NCBI GenBank assembly: GCA_019916065.1
Contig: CM034236.1
Coordinates: 51,550,690 to 51,614,689, forward strand
Reading direction: 5' to 3'
Source of the DNA: Vitellaria paradoxa
Taxonomy: Eukaryota; Streptophyta; Magnoliopsida; Ericales; Sapotaceae
DNA: 64,000 nt
Every line of letters begins with the position of its first letter. Within the stretch, counting starts at the first letter, position 1. Positions 36,598-52,300 of this stretch are shown piece by piece. The position numbers were made by a program, and so were the translations under genes. Below the pieces are notes generated by a model. The model saw nothing but the letters and a program-made list of their open reading frames with translations. It ran no database searches and was not told the DNA's origin.

Positions 36598-37126
36598 AAT
36601 GCACGGAATAAATATACACACACCGCGGGAGTGATGGAAGGGTCGTAGCAGCGCTCTTTAGCTGATTAATAGAGCTTTGATTATACACCTGATGGGTCGG
36701 TGAGGTGCGGCTTGACCCGATGTGCAGGTACTCACGGCAATGATAATGAAACAATAAGTTACTGGACGACAAATTTAGGCCAGCATCTTTCTGCTTCAGC
36801 GCTGATTTTTAGGGTGCGTTTAAGATAGTAAAAAATGAGATAAAATTAAACAATTAAAATAAATTGTAAATATATAATGAGATGAATAATTTTTAAAAAT
36901 TTATAAAACACAATGCACGGAATATATATACACAAAGTGAGAGAGTGATGGCAGGATCGTAGCAGATCTCTTTAGCTGATTAATAGAGCTTTGATTATAG
37001 ACCTGATGGGAACGTGAGCTGCGGCTTGACCCGATGTGCAGGTCATCACGGCAATAATAACGAAACAATAAAGTACCGGCCGACAAATTTAGGCCCAGCA
37101 TCTTTCCGTTTCGGCGCTGGTTTATG
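36598..37126. repeat. Two direct copies of an unidentified 215-bp sequence
   Basis: 36598-36812 and 36912-37126 (period 314) share tagctgattaatagagcttt, cggcttgacccgatgtgcag, gacaaatttaggcc and cagcatcttt, about three quarters identical by eye. Both keep a minus-strand frame of about 60 codons containing LHIGSSR and HQVYNQSSINQLK. Whether this is selection or chance is unknown. The sequence is more G/C-rich than its surroundings and matches no family I know. Confidence 0.7.
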
Positions 37127-37305
37127 AAATGATAAAAAATGAGATGGAATTAAAATAATTTATAAGTTCGTAATTGGTACTAAGATAAAAAGTAAAAAAT
37201 TTTTAAAATTTTTCAACGATTTTTAACCAACTAAACATATTCTGTTACCCGCCGAATGCTTCCACACAAAAATAAATTGTACTTAATATTTTCATATTCC
37301 ACACA

Positions 37306-37602
37306 AACTAAAGTAAACAAACTAACTCAAAAGTTGGTCTGCCGACTGAGGTTATATTAAATACACACACCCAACTCCCAATGTGGGAGCAAGCCCCCAA
37401 AGAGCCCAACAGACATCTCCTTGAGCTTAAGCCTGAACTGTAGAGCAGCCGATCAGAGGTAGTGAGATCCAATACCAAGAAGTCAAATTTTGTTTTTTTT
37501 TTTTTTTTATGAAGAACAAAGTCAACAAACTAACTCAAAAGTTGGTCTGCCAACTGAGGTTATATTGAACACAAACACACACCCAACTCCCAATGTGGGA
37601 GC
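37306..37602 (-). repeat. Two copies of the retroposon family seen at 772-916
   Basis: 37306-37392 and 37516-37602 are direct repeats (ctaactcaaaagttggtctg, ccaactcccaatgtgggagc). Both are in the orientation opposite to 772-916. The second has a poly-T run just before it (37492-37508), equivalent to a 3' A tail on the minus strand. The first continues further 5' (to about 37490) with gctcttt and agctcaaggagatgtc. Confidence 0.65.
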
Positions 37603-37609
37603 AAAAATA

Positions 37610-39160
37610 AGATAAGTTATGAACTCATAATTCGTACAGTGAAATAAACAGTGAATAACTTTTAGAGTTTTTCAACGTTTTTTAATATTTTTTAAAGCTT
37701 TTTTTCACTCCAAACATAGCCATAGTTTTAAATTTATATAGTCAATTATCAATCTAATATTTATTAGATTCAAATATAAATATATTCTTATCCCACTAAT
37801 ATAATTTTATAATATAAGATATTATATATTTTATATAATATTAAAAATTTTGCAGACATAAGATTTTATAAATTTTATGCAAACACTATCAATTTTAAAA
37901 TATTTATGGCCGGATATAGATAAAAAAAATCAGCCCCTCCTCTTTTGTTTTTTTTAAACAATGTCATTAAGGGTGGAAAAATTATTTGTTTTTAATAGTA
38001 CTCCATTATACGTCCCGTTTAATGTTGATATAAAAATATCATTGGTAAAATCAGATACAAGGGTAGAAATTTTAAATGATTCCCGTATTTATTTATACAC
38101 CCATTTATAAATTAATTAATATTCTTTATGTATAATATATAATAATATATGTTTGTATATAATTATTTGATTTAAATGGTAACGTAACAAGACTGTTAAT
38201 ACAAAAATGAAGGAAATATAAAATTTTAAATACATATAGTTGCTAGAATGTATTCAAAAAATATAATAAAGCAAAAATTATTAATTACTAATTACCAAAA
38301 AAAAATAATTATTATTTTAATTTTTTAATTTAATTAATTTTAATTTCTTAAATTTTATACCTTTTTCTTTTATATTTATTAAAATCTAAATAACAAAAAC
38401 CAATTTAAAATATATATATATATTTTTTATATCCATCTACAGAAAAAATTATTTATCCAAAACATAACCTTAGAATCTTGTAGTAGCAACCCACCAGCCA
38501 CACTCCCTACTAGAGGTGCCATCCGCTTTTTGTTTTTTTGTTTTTTTTTTTTTTTTTAAGCAAGAAAACACCATTATAATTACATTATAAAATTATTCTG
38601 TATCTATGACAAACTTAGCTCTATATTTCTAAATTTTAATACATATTTCTTACTTTGGTCGGAGCCAAGATTTACCTCGCTACTAAAATCAAAATGAAAT
38701 TAATATAAATACATTTTGTATAAAAAAGAATAATTTTTTTACTTTGTTAAGAGTACAAAACTACACAAATTAATAATAATTTTATTCTTTTCTTCATTTT
38801 TCCTATTTAAGGTAGGAAACTCTCATAATCTCATTCATAGCCATAGCCCCAAAGCCTCCGAAATTTAAAGGGGTTTTTGGGGGGCCAGTCACTATTTATG
38901 AACTTATAAGAATTTAAATCATATCTAAAACATTTATTTATAAATAAGTCACACTTGCAACAAAAAAATAAAAAAGACATCACGTGTTTTTCACCATATT
39001 TCAAAACTGCCAGTTTTATCCAAAAATAGTGCACACTTCACTCATAACTTCCGCGACTTTCCATCTCCTTTACAAAGTAAGTAAAACCGATTTTTTGAAA
39101 CAAAATCAAAACTGTTTGGAAAAAACCTAAATCGATCATCATTCCTAAGTATCTTTATTT
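37610..39160. other. AT-rich intergenic DNA, no gene seen
   Basis: Low-complexity A/T sequence with a poly-T run at about 38539-38558. A few short frames on the minus strand (38831-39299) have no recognisable similarity. Confidence 0.45.
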
Positions 39161-39164
39161 TTTC

Positions 39165-39905
39165 TGTTTTTAAAACAGTACCGGTACTGTTTTGAAAATA
39201 ACTCAAAATGCTAATCAACCCCATAGATTTCTCTTGCCCAAAACTTGTCATTTGCTTATAATTCATGGTACTGTTTTGAAAACAGTACTGATAAAACAAT
39301 ACAGATACTGTTTTAGACCGATACTATTTTCATACTACCTAAAAAATATCAATCGATACATAATACAAACCAATCATATAAGCCAATATCATCATATTTT
39401 TTGAAACAGTACTGGTACTGTTTTGAAGATAGCTCAAAAAGCCCATCGACCCCATGGATTTCTTTTGCCCTTAAAATTCGTCATCTGCTTATAATTCATG
39501 GTGCTGTTTTGAAAACAGCACCGATAAAACAATACCGGTATTATTTTGGACCGGTACTGTTTTCATATTACCTAAAAAACATCAATCGATACATAACAGA
39601 AACTAACCACACGAGCCAACATCATCATATTTTTTGAAACAGTACCGGTACTGTTTTGAAGATAGCTCAAAACGTTGATCGGCCCAATAGATTTCTCTTG
39701 CCCTTAAAACTCGTTATCTGCTTATAATTCATGGTACTATTTTGAAAACAGTACCGATAAAATAGTACCGATACTGTTTTCATACTGCTTAAAAAACATC
39801 AATCGATACATAACACAAACTAACCATATGAACCAACATCATCATATTTTTTGAAACAGTACCGGTACTATTTTGAAGATAGCTCAAAACGCCGATTGGC
39901 AAAAT
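39165..39905. repeat. Tandem array of palindrome-bearing units of about 220-232 bp
   Basis: Three full units and part of a fourth start at about 39174, 39404, 39636 and 39856. Each starts with the palindrome ACAGTACCGGTACTGT or a one-base variant. About 95 bp on lies a second dyad, GTACTGTTTT-G-AAAACAGTAC (39268-39288 in unit 1), followed by further half-sites (gataaaac, ccgatact). Each unit also has a conserved spacer (tgcttataattcatgg, aaaaacatcaatcgata, catcatatttttt). Short plus-strand frames in the units contain KQYRYYFEDSS-like words, but stops interrupt them. Confidence 0.85.
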
Positions 39906-40280
39906 CAATCCATGAAGAAGATAGGCCAAATAAGCTCTATCTTCTTAATATCTTCACGATTAAAACTGTAAATAATGAAACTGAAAACAAAGAAAGAAAA
40001 AAAAATGGAAGAAGCGTGATTCTCGGTAAACCATATCTTCACGTGATTCCCGAAATTTCTGAAAATAACTTGTGTAACTTTGTTATAGAAATAAAGGATA
40101 TTATCGGTATATTAGAAACTATATTTAAAACAAATTCGTGGGACCCACTCAAAAGTGTGACTTAAATACAAAACTTTCCACATTAATGTGACTTAAAAGC
40201 AAATTCTTTTTTTTTTGTGACTAATAACTTTAAAAGATTACAAAATATGACTTAAATATAATTTTTCGAAATTTAAAACC
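39906..40280. other. Intergenic DNA, no gene seen
   Basis: A plus-strand frame (39851-40165) starts within the repeat array and runs about 85 codons beyond it. It has no recognisable domain. Confidence 0.35.
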
Positions 40281-40974
40281 TTTAGGGCCCAATTGGATGA
40301 GAGATTGGGCCCCCTCCAAAGCTTTTACCCCCCTCATAAGGGTGGATCACACCCTTATCCCCTTGCTTGGATGGCAAAATTTCCCCCCCTCTTATCTTTC
40401 CCCTTCTTTATTCCCCCCCCGGGGGATAATTTTTGGACACCCTTGAGGCTAACTAAAAATTCTCCCTTCAACTTTACTGCTTTTGACATTTTTAACCATC
40501 GTTAATTGTAATGTTAACTTGATTAAAATAAATATAATGCTAGTAAAAAAATAATAGATAGACTAACAAGTCAAAATAAATATAATTAAAAAAATAGTTA
40601 ATAACCAACCATTCAAAAGTGCATATTTAAAAAAAGTTCTTTAAATAAATTTATAAAAAAATTAAATTTTCAATTAAATAAGTAATATAACTTCAAATTG
40701 TCCAAAAATAATTAAATAGAGTGAATTTTGTAATTTAATATTTAATTTAATGAGTAACCAAGTTTAGGATACCACAAGAGCAAAAGAGTCATTTGACTAT
40801 TTTTTTCATCATTCACCCCTCTTATTTATAAGACATCCAAACAAAGTCAAAAATTATCCCCTTCTATAAATATCACATCAATGTAGGCCAACCCTCTAAA
40901 AATAATACCCCATCTTATCTTATACTCCCTTTAAAACTTATCCCCTAAAATTTTAGTACCATTCAATCGAACCC
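40281..40974. mobile_element. TIR element of about 700 bp
   Basis: tttagggcccaattggatg at the left is mirrored by cattcaatcgaaccc at the right. ttaaaacc occurs at 40273-40280 and 40975-40982, consistent with an 8-bp hAT-type duplication. A 3-bp TTA duplication with GGGCCC ends (Harbinger type) is an alternative reading. No transposase frame. Confidence 0.65.
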
Positions 40975-41493
40975 TTAAAACCGTCCATTTAAAAAGATCC
41001 ATCCTGTCAAGGTCCAAGGAAGTATTACACTTCCAGAAATTATCATATTTTTATGAAATTCTATCTAAACGATAAAGATTAAGTATAATGGCAAAGTGCT
41101 AATCACAGTATACTAAACAGTACAATATGGAATAATTCCTCATTACACTCCAACAGTGACAAAAAAAAACTCTTTTATATGCCACCATGAGTGCGCTGAC
41201 CTTTTAAGAACTTTTTACCCAGTACCAAAAAAAAATTATATATATATATATATATGGTTCATGCTCACTAATATAATTTATATTGATTTCAAATCCGGCA
41301 ATAATCCTGGATACAGTAGCTTGAAAAAGAAAAGAGGCCGACCAATTGAAGCTAAAAGAAATAATTTCATCCAGCAATTGCATAGGTGAGCAGGCACAAA
41401 GTTCCAATATAAAGATATTGCAACAGAACAGCTTTCCCACTGAATGTTTCCTCCATCTCAGTTCATGTTACAGAATCCACTTGGAAGATAGGA

Positions 41494-46122
<4,629 letters not shown>

Positions 46123-46907
46123 GGGGGAAATTGCATCAACACCTTATACTAAAACTTATTTTCACTTTATCTCTTGAACTTAAAAAATATGTATTAATAT
46201 CTTATATATTATATACAAAAGTGTAATAACAAACAGATCCGTGAGATTTAAATATGCGTGACTTACACACACAGTGCATATCAAGTTTGAGACGTTGGCT
46301 GAAAATACTAATTTGAAATGACTAAACTACCTTAAGAGTTCCAAAAAATGGAGACCCACTCAAGAATCTCTCTATGGCCATTCTTCCTTCAACCAAAAAT
46401 ACCCATAGCAAGCTGCAAGCCGCTGTGGGACATCAAAGAAAGGTCGCAAATTTAATACAGAAGAAAAAAAGATATCGTTTTCTTACCAATCTTCTCATTC
46501 AAGCTTTTCTCTCACACATGATACACCAATAAATATAAACACATACATACATTTCTTTCTCTTTCAGTTACGGTCATACTTGGTTATTGTCGAAGTGCTT
46601 TAGGGTCAAGATCGTTACTGTTGGGGTTAGAGATCGTTGATAATTGATTTGTGCTCCAAATCTGTGCTCGGAATGGAATCTAAAAGCAACTAGGACTTTT
46701 TTTTAGGAGACTGTCGTCAAAGGAAGAAGGTTGGAAGGGTTTCAATTTATTTACAGAAGGGCAAAAATGACATTTTCACCACTTAACATGACAGTGTTTG
46801 TGGTCGCACTTTTGTGTGCAATATAAAGGATATTAGTGCACATTATTAAGTTTAGGGGGTAAAATAAAAATGGACCTAAGTACAGGAGGTATTAAGACAA
46901 TTAACCC
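46123..46907. mobile_element. TIR element of about 785 bp with arms of about 115 bp, upstream of WDR5
   Basis: 46123-46240 and 46790-46907 are inverted repeats (caacaccttatact with agtacaggaggtatt, tgaacttaaaaaatatgtattaatat with its complement, acaaaagtgtaataacaaaca with tgtttgtggtcgcacttttgt). The interior is non-repetitive, with no complete frame. Long arms fit a MULE-like non-autonomous element. It occupies the upstream region of WDR5. Confidence 0.7.
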
Positions 46908-49153
46908 TTGCTCTTGCTCTTGCTCTTGCTTTTGGATAAATTTTTTTAATTTAAAAAAAAATATCAATGCATCTTGAGTGTTAGTGACCTCCGACCACAA
47001 GTTACTAATCTGTTATTCTCACGTTAGACACCTATGATAAATTTTTTTTTACTTAATAAAATATAAAATAATTAATCAAATATTTTTTAAAAGAACGCAA
47101 AAATTAATAGTTTTATCAAAAATAAAAACACAAAACAATAACACATCTTTGGACTGGCCTAAAATAAAACCATGATATTACTTCGCATCTTTTGGTCAAG
47201 ATTGAAAACACAACTTTTTTTTGTGGTAAGTAAAACACAACTTAATGTCGTAAATTCAAGTTATAAAGTCACAATTTCTATTGCTACACCACCTCCTGTT
47301 GTGTTGATCCAAATATATCCACCATCAACCTATCAAGACAACATGTCCACAATTAACCTAAACATCAACATTAATTGACCATATATTCTAAAAAATATTA
47401 CAAAACATCAAACATTACGTAACTTGACAAGAAAATAAATAAGCAAATATACTAATTATATTAAAAAAGAATGGTTTGTCTTATACATTTAAAAAAAAAA
47501 AAACTAATGCGTGCCACAACTAATAATATTTCTTATATGCCCTAGGTTCTTATGTCTCTCCTTTAATTGTGGTTAGATGGGTGACTTAGTCTGGTGAGTG
47601 GGTAACTCGACCCTCTTTAATTGGCTTGAGGTTTCCTCAATTCCGACTTGATGTTTTCATCTCAACATGATATCGAACTCTCACTTTCTTCTTTATAACA
47701 TAGTGCAGATGGTGGAACTGAACTGCTCAGTGCCACAATAGATATCGGTGATGTGTGACGATGTGGAGATAACTGTAAAACTGGTGATTATAATGACTCA
47801 ATGTATTTTGTAATAATGGTGCATTTATCAATATTAAAAAGATCGATAGACGTGCGCATAAATTGATGATGTTAGCCTAACTGATATTAATGGGCCCACT
47901 TCAATTGAATTATTGTCATCATAATTTTTTAAAGGGTAAGAGAAACCCCAATTTAAATATTATAGTCACTCTAATTTTTACACATTAAACACTGCTTTAT
48001 AATTTTTAAATCGTCCACACTATAATTTTTAAGGGAAGAGAAAACTCCAAATTTGAATTACACTGTTATAATTTAAATCTCTCTCCCTTTATAATTTTTG
48101 AAGTACATACTTTAAATTATATAGTGCTTTAACCAATGCACAGTCAATAATTTATAATTTTAAATTAAAAATTGTAAGTCAAAATATGTATTTATATATA
48201 TATGCAGTGTCAATTAGGAAGGGGTACATATATAATGCCACACAGACAACAGTACCAGAGGTGAGCACTACACCTATAATCTATACAAGTGCTGAATAAA
48301 TGTATATATAATGTGTATATATATACATATATGTAAATACTGAATACATGTATGCATAACTCCCATCAGGATCGATATCAATACACCAACTTGTCATTGC
48401 TCTGTCTTGTACCAAATGTGGGAAAGCCCCAAAGTCCATTTATCACTCCTGACATCAAATGCCGTCCAACTCAGAAAGAAAGAACTCCACAGATGAACCT
48501 GAAGGCTCAAAAGTCCTTTCCACTCTCTCCCACCTCACACCTAAAAAAAAAAAAAAATTCAGAGAAAATGTACATGTAACATATCATTATTCGAGTCCAT
48601 GAGCAATTAAAGCGTCAACGCTGTAAAATTCAGCTGGCACCCCAAAAAAAAAAAAAAAAATTCACGGCAAGGAAGAAAACTCTCGTCAGAAACTAATGCT
48701 TTTCTATCAACACGGAGAGAGCAAGCATGTACTTTGCTCTAATCAACGCATGGAATGACTACTAGGGTTTGCGACATATATCTCTAAACATACACAAACA
48801 GTATCACTACATTCCTCTAGTTGCATATTGATCACTCAGCCAGCCAGTTCCAGACTGAACTTCATCCTTTACATGAAAAAAAAAATAAAAATAAACAAAT
48901 GTGAATACAACGCAAGAATTTTCCTATCACTATAACGACAGCAAATATTGACAAAGGCACTTCAACACTTTTTTTTTTTTCTCCTGTACATTTGGATGCC
49001 CGAAACAAAGAGGGGGCAAGGAGTAAAAGGGACAATTAATGTCAAGAAGTCTGCAAAACTGGAGGGGTGAGAATCATTGTTATGGGTACTGAAGGAAGTT
49101 GCCCCTGAAGTGATAACATAGGCCGGGAGCAATTGGTGTATATATCTGGGTAG
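46908..49153. other. Intergenic DNA between KIN-8B and WDR5
   Basis: No gene seen. (CTTGCT)n at 46908-46932 begins it. 47930-48120 has loose direct repeats of ctataatttttaa and agagaaaactcc. 48180-48350 has AT microsatellites. The last several hundred bases before 49154 are probably the 3' untranslated region of the kinesin gene. Confidence 0.45.
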
Positions 49154-49321
49154 TTAGAGGCTCATGTTTGGAAAAACGTGGTTAGAACTAAGCATGCCAG
49201 AACCTTGCTCAGTTGGACTGTATCCAAACAGATTTCGAGCTGATCCCCCGTGATTCATCATCATTCCTCTGAACGAGCCTTCACTGCTACTCATCCCACC
49301 ATGATGACCCTTGTGTAGATG
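49154..49321 (-). other. Possible lost C-terminal coding extension of KIN-8B
   Basis: In frame after the TGA, the sequence reads HLHKGHHGGMSSSEGSF... to ...SSNHVFPNMSL and ends at TAA (49154-49156). Read-through would give 791 aa, near the family length. Alternatives are a recent nonsense mutation, an assembly error, or use of a weak acceptor (CACAAG|GGT) that skips the stop and keeps frame. Confidence 0.6.
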
Positions 49322-52300
49322 TCACCTTGTAGTATCATTCCATGCGTCCTATTCAGGCAAAACAATGGTATACCGTATGAGGAAATAAAAAGAATCTGAC
49401 AGCTAACATGAACTAGAAAAGACAAACGAAATGATATTAGTTGGTCATCATTTGGGGAAACAAGTTTATTTAGTAGACCAGTTTTTCTGCATATATACCT
49501 TCTGCTGCTGAACAAAGTCAGTACTAAATGACGAAGCTGCCGTGCATTCAACATATGGAGAGGACTGACTTCCCATCTGTGTATACGAATTGTGAAAATT
49601 AAGAGGTCTATCAGGAATGCCAAACCGCAAACTTGTCCTGTCACGAGTCCAATGTTCACTGTTACAATGCAGCCTCAAATATGCTGATGGGGAATGATCA
49701 TGAGACATCAAGTAGTAGGTACTATGTTGCTCCTCCCTGGAAAATGTGTGAGCCATGTCCCAGTGCCCCTTAGAAAATGAACTAGAAACAAAGCCTTGAT
49801 TTTGTTGAAAGATGCCAGATGATCTACCAAAGGACTGCCCAGTGCAAGGACAAAATTGCAAAGGTGTAAATCTTCCATAAGTCAGATTTAGCGATCGCCT
49901 CCTGCTTGACAACTCCAAATGCGGTGTCATTGTCCAGTCTTCTATTGTTATTCCTTGTTTGGCAGCAAGCTCCAATGTCTGCTTCTCATCGAGTCCCAAA
50001 GCCATGAGCAAATTCCAGAGGTTTTTGTGTGCATCCCGTTGGTTGTTGATGATTTGATCTCTCATTGCAATTTCAAACTGAAGCTCAGTGTTAGCCATTC
50101 CCTATGATTATAGCAATACCAGCACTGTTATATCTAGTAGCAAGTTTACAGAATGAAAAGAGCACTACAAATACATTTCAAAAAGTCTATGGATGACTTA
50201 AGCTCAACATTAAGTGAAAAAAGATGTGATTACTTTTTGGTCTGAGAGCAAACACCATGTCCCAATGAAGCAGGCCAAAAGGAGTAACGAAATGGTCAAT
50301 GTCCGTATTTTGTTGACAAATATAAGCTTGCAGAATTATTTCTTATTCATTAATGATCACTTTGCTCATTTTGGCCGGTGAAATAAGTGTAAAAGTTCAG
50401 ATACCAAAATAAGTTAGTCCACATCAAGTTAACAAATACTAGTGTTTGAGTGTCATTAGCTGCAGCTGTGCTGAGTATTTACTTACCAGGAGCCTATATT
50501 GACTAAGAATGCGCAAGTACGTTTTGTTGCCATTATTACTAATGGCTTCCTCGATCATCTCTTGTAGTTCGCAGCGGTGTTTTTCATTTGCTTCAATTTC
50601 CTACAATGGATTGAATAATTAAGATAGTTGCACTGAAAGCAATAATTCCTGAGCCTAGGAAGAGAAGCGAGCATCACCTTTTGGTAATTGACACCAGCCT
50701 CATCATTGTCACGAATGTTATCGAGAATGATTTGTCGCCTCGCTCTTAAAGCCTGCACAATTGCTCCATATTTCTCAATAGTCTGTGATGGAGGAAAAAA
50801 TGTTAGTCACGAGATAACCTCAATCTTATTCCTAATATAAAAACTAGTTTTATGCATTCTGGTTAAGTGACTAAACCCACAGAACAGATGGGGGGGAAGA
50901 GCCATACATAATAAGTGTTTCTTCTGCTACACATTGAAAGCTGAACCACCATTTGCAGCAGAAGCAAGATTGGGAGGAAAAAGAAATGAGAGAGGAGGGA
51001 TTTTTTTCTTCTTTTTTTTTTTTGGGCTTTTGGGGGGGGGGGGTGTTTGACATTTCCAGTACTATATCCTCAAATAGTATCTATAAAACTTTTTTTTTTA
51101 TAAGTAAAAATAAAAAAAAAATTATTAAAATTTATTATGAAGAAAGCATCAAAAAGATGCCGTACAAAGTATTCAAATCCCATTAGCAACAAGAACCCTC
51201 CACATAACTCACAAAAGTATCTATAACCATTATCTATAACACCACCCCCCCCCTTGGGGGCGTGTGCAGGGGGAATCAGCTATTCAATTGAGTCAACAGT
51301 GCACTCTTCACCACATAAATCGTGGAAAATTCTTTTGATTGTGCACTCACCAAACAATCCATAACAAACAAAATGGGACCAAGCTCCAAACCTTCCCCCC
51401 CCCCCCTCTATTTTTTTCATCCTGAAAACCCGTCATGGGCTAAAGAGCCCTTTTATATCACTTGGTACCACCGACTACACCCTGAAGCAAGTTAATATAA
51501 GGATCTACACTTCCATCATCCATTCACAATGAATGAACAAGTGATCAATCATCTCGTCCTGCTTCTTGCACAAAGAGCATTAATTAGCCATTGCAAATTC
51601 CCTCCTTTGGAGGTTATTAATAGTTAGTACATTGCCTCTCGTCAGAAACCATGTAAAGAATGCCACTTTTGGAGTTACGCCCTCACTCCAAATTCTCTTC
51701 CATGGAAATTCGGCTACTTCACCACCACATAATGAATGATAGTCAGACTAAACCTCAAATTTGCCCACTGTGTAGCAAGTCCACAATACCTTGTCCACCC
51801 TTGCATCTGACTTTCTAGGTTCCAGCATTCCTAAAATTTTTGCAAAATTTTCTACCTCCAGTCATGCAAATTACGCCTTAGTACAACTTAGATTATTCTC
51901 CATTCCAAGCATCCCCCTCTGTCTTCCAAACAATATGCCACTAAGGAGTCCTTATTAACTGACATCTCAAAAATTTTAGGAAATAAAAGGACTGACCTAC
52001 CCTCTGGATTCCATACATGCTTCCAGACTTTTATCCGAGTCTTGTTACCTGGCTGCCACCTCAAAAACTCCTGAAACCAAATCCACCCCTTTGGATCCTA
52101 GCCTAGGGCTTCGGCCCATCCATAAAGCCTCTCCTGACGGCCCCCCACCACCAACCCCCCAATTCAGTCCCAAATTTACATTCAATTAGTTTCCTCCACA
52201 ACTTATCTCCCTCACACATAAATCTCCACAGCCACTTCTCAATCATAGACTCATTGAAAACATTCAAATTCTTGATACCTACCCCTCCTCCTTTGATTGG

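Noticed and set aside
39401..40165. Small repeated protein (KQYRYYFEDSS words) encoded by the palindromic array
   Set aside because: Frames are broken between units and conservation follows the DNA palindromes, not codon positions.
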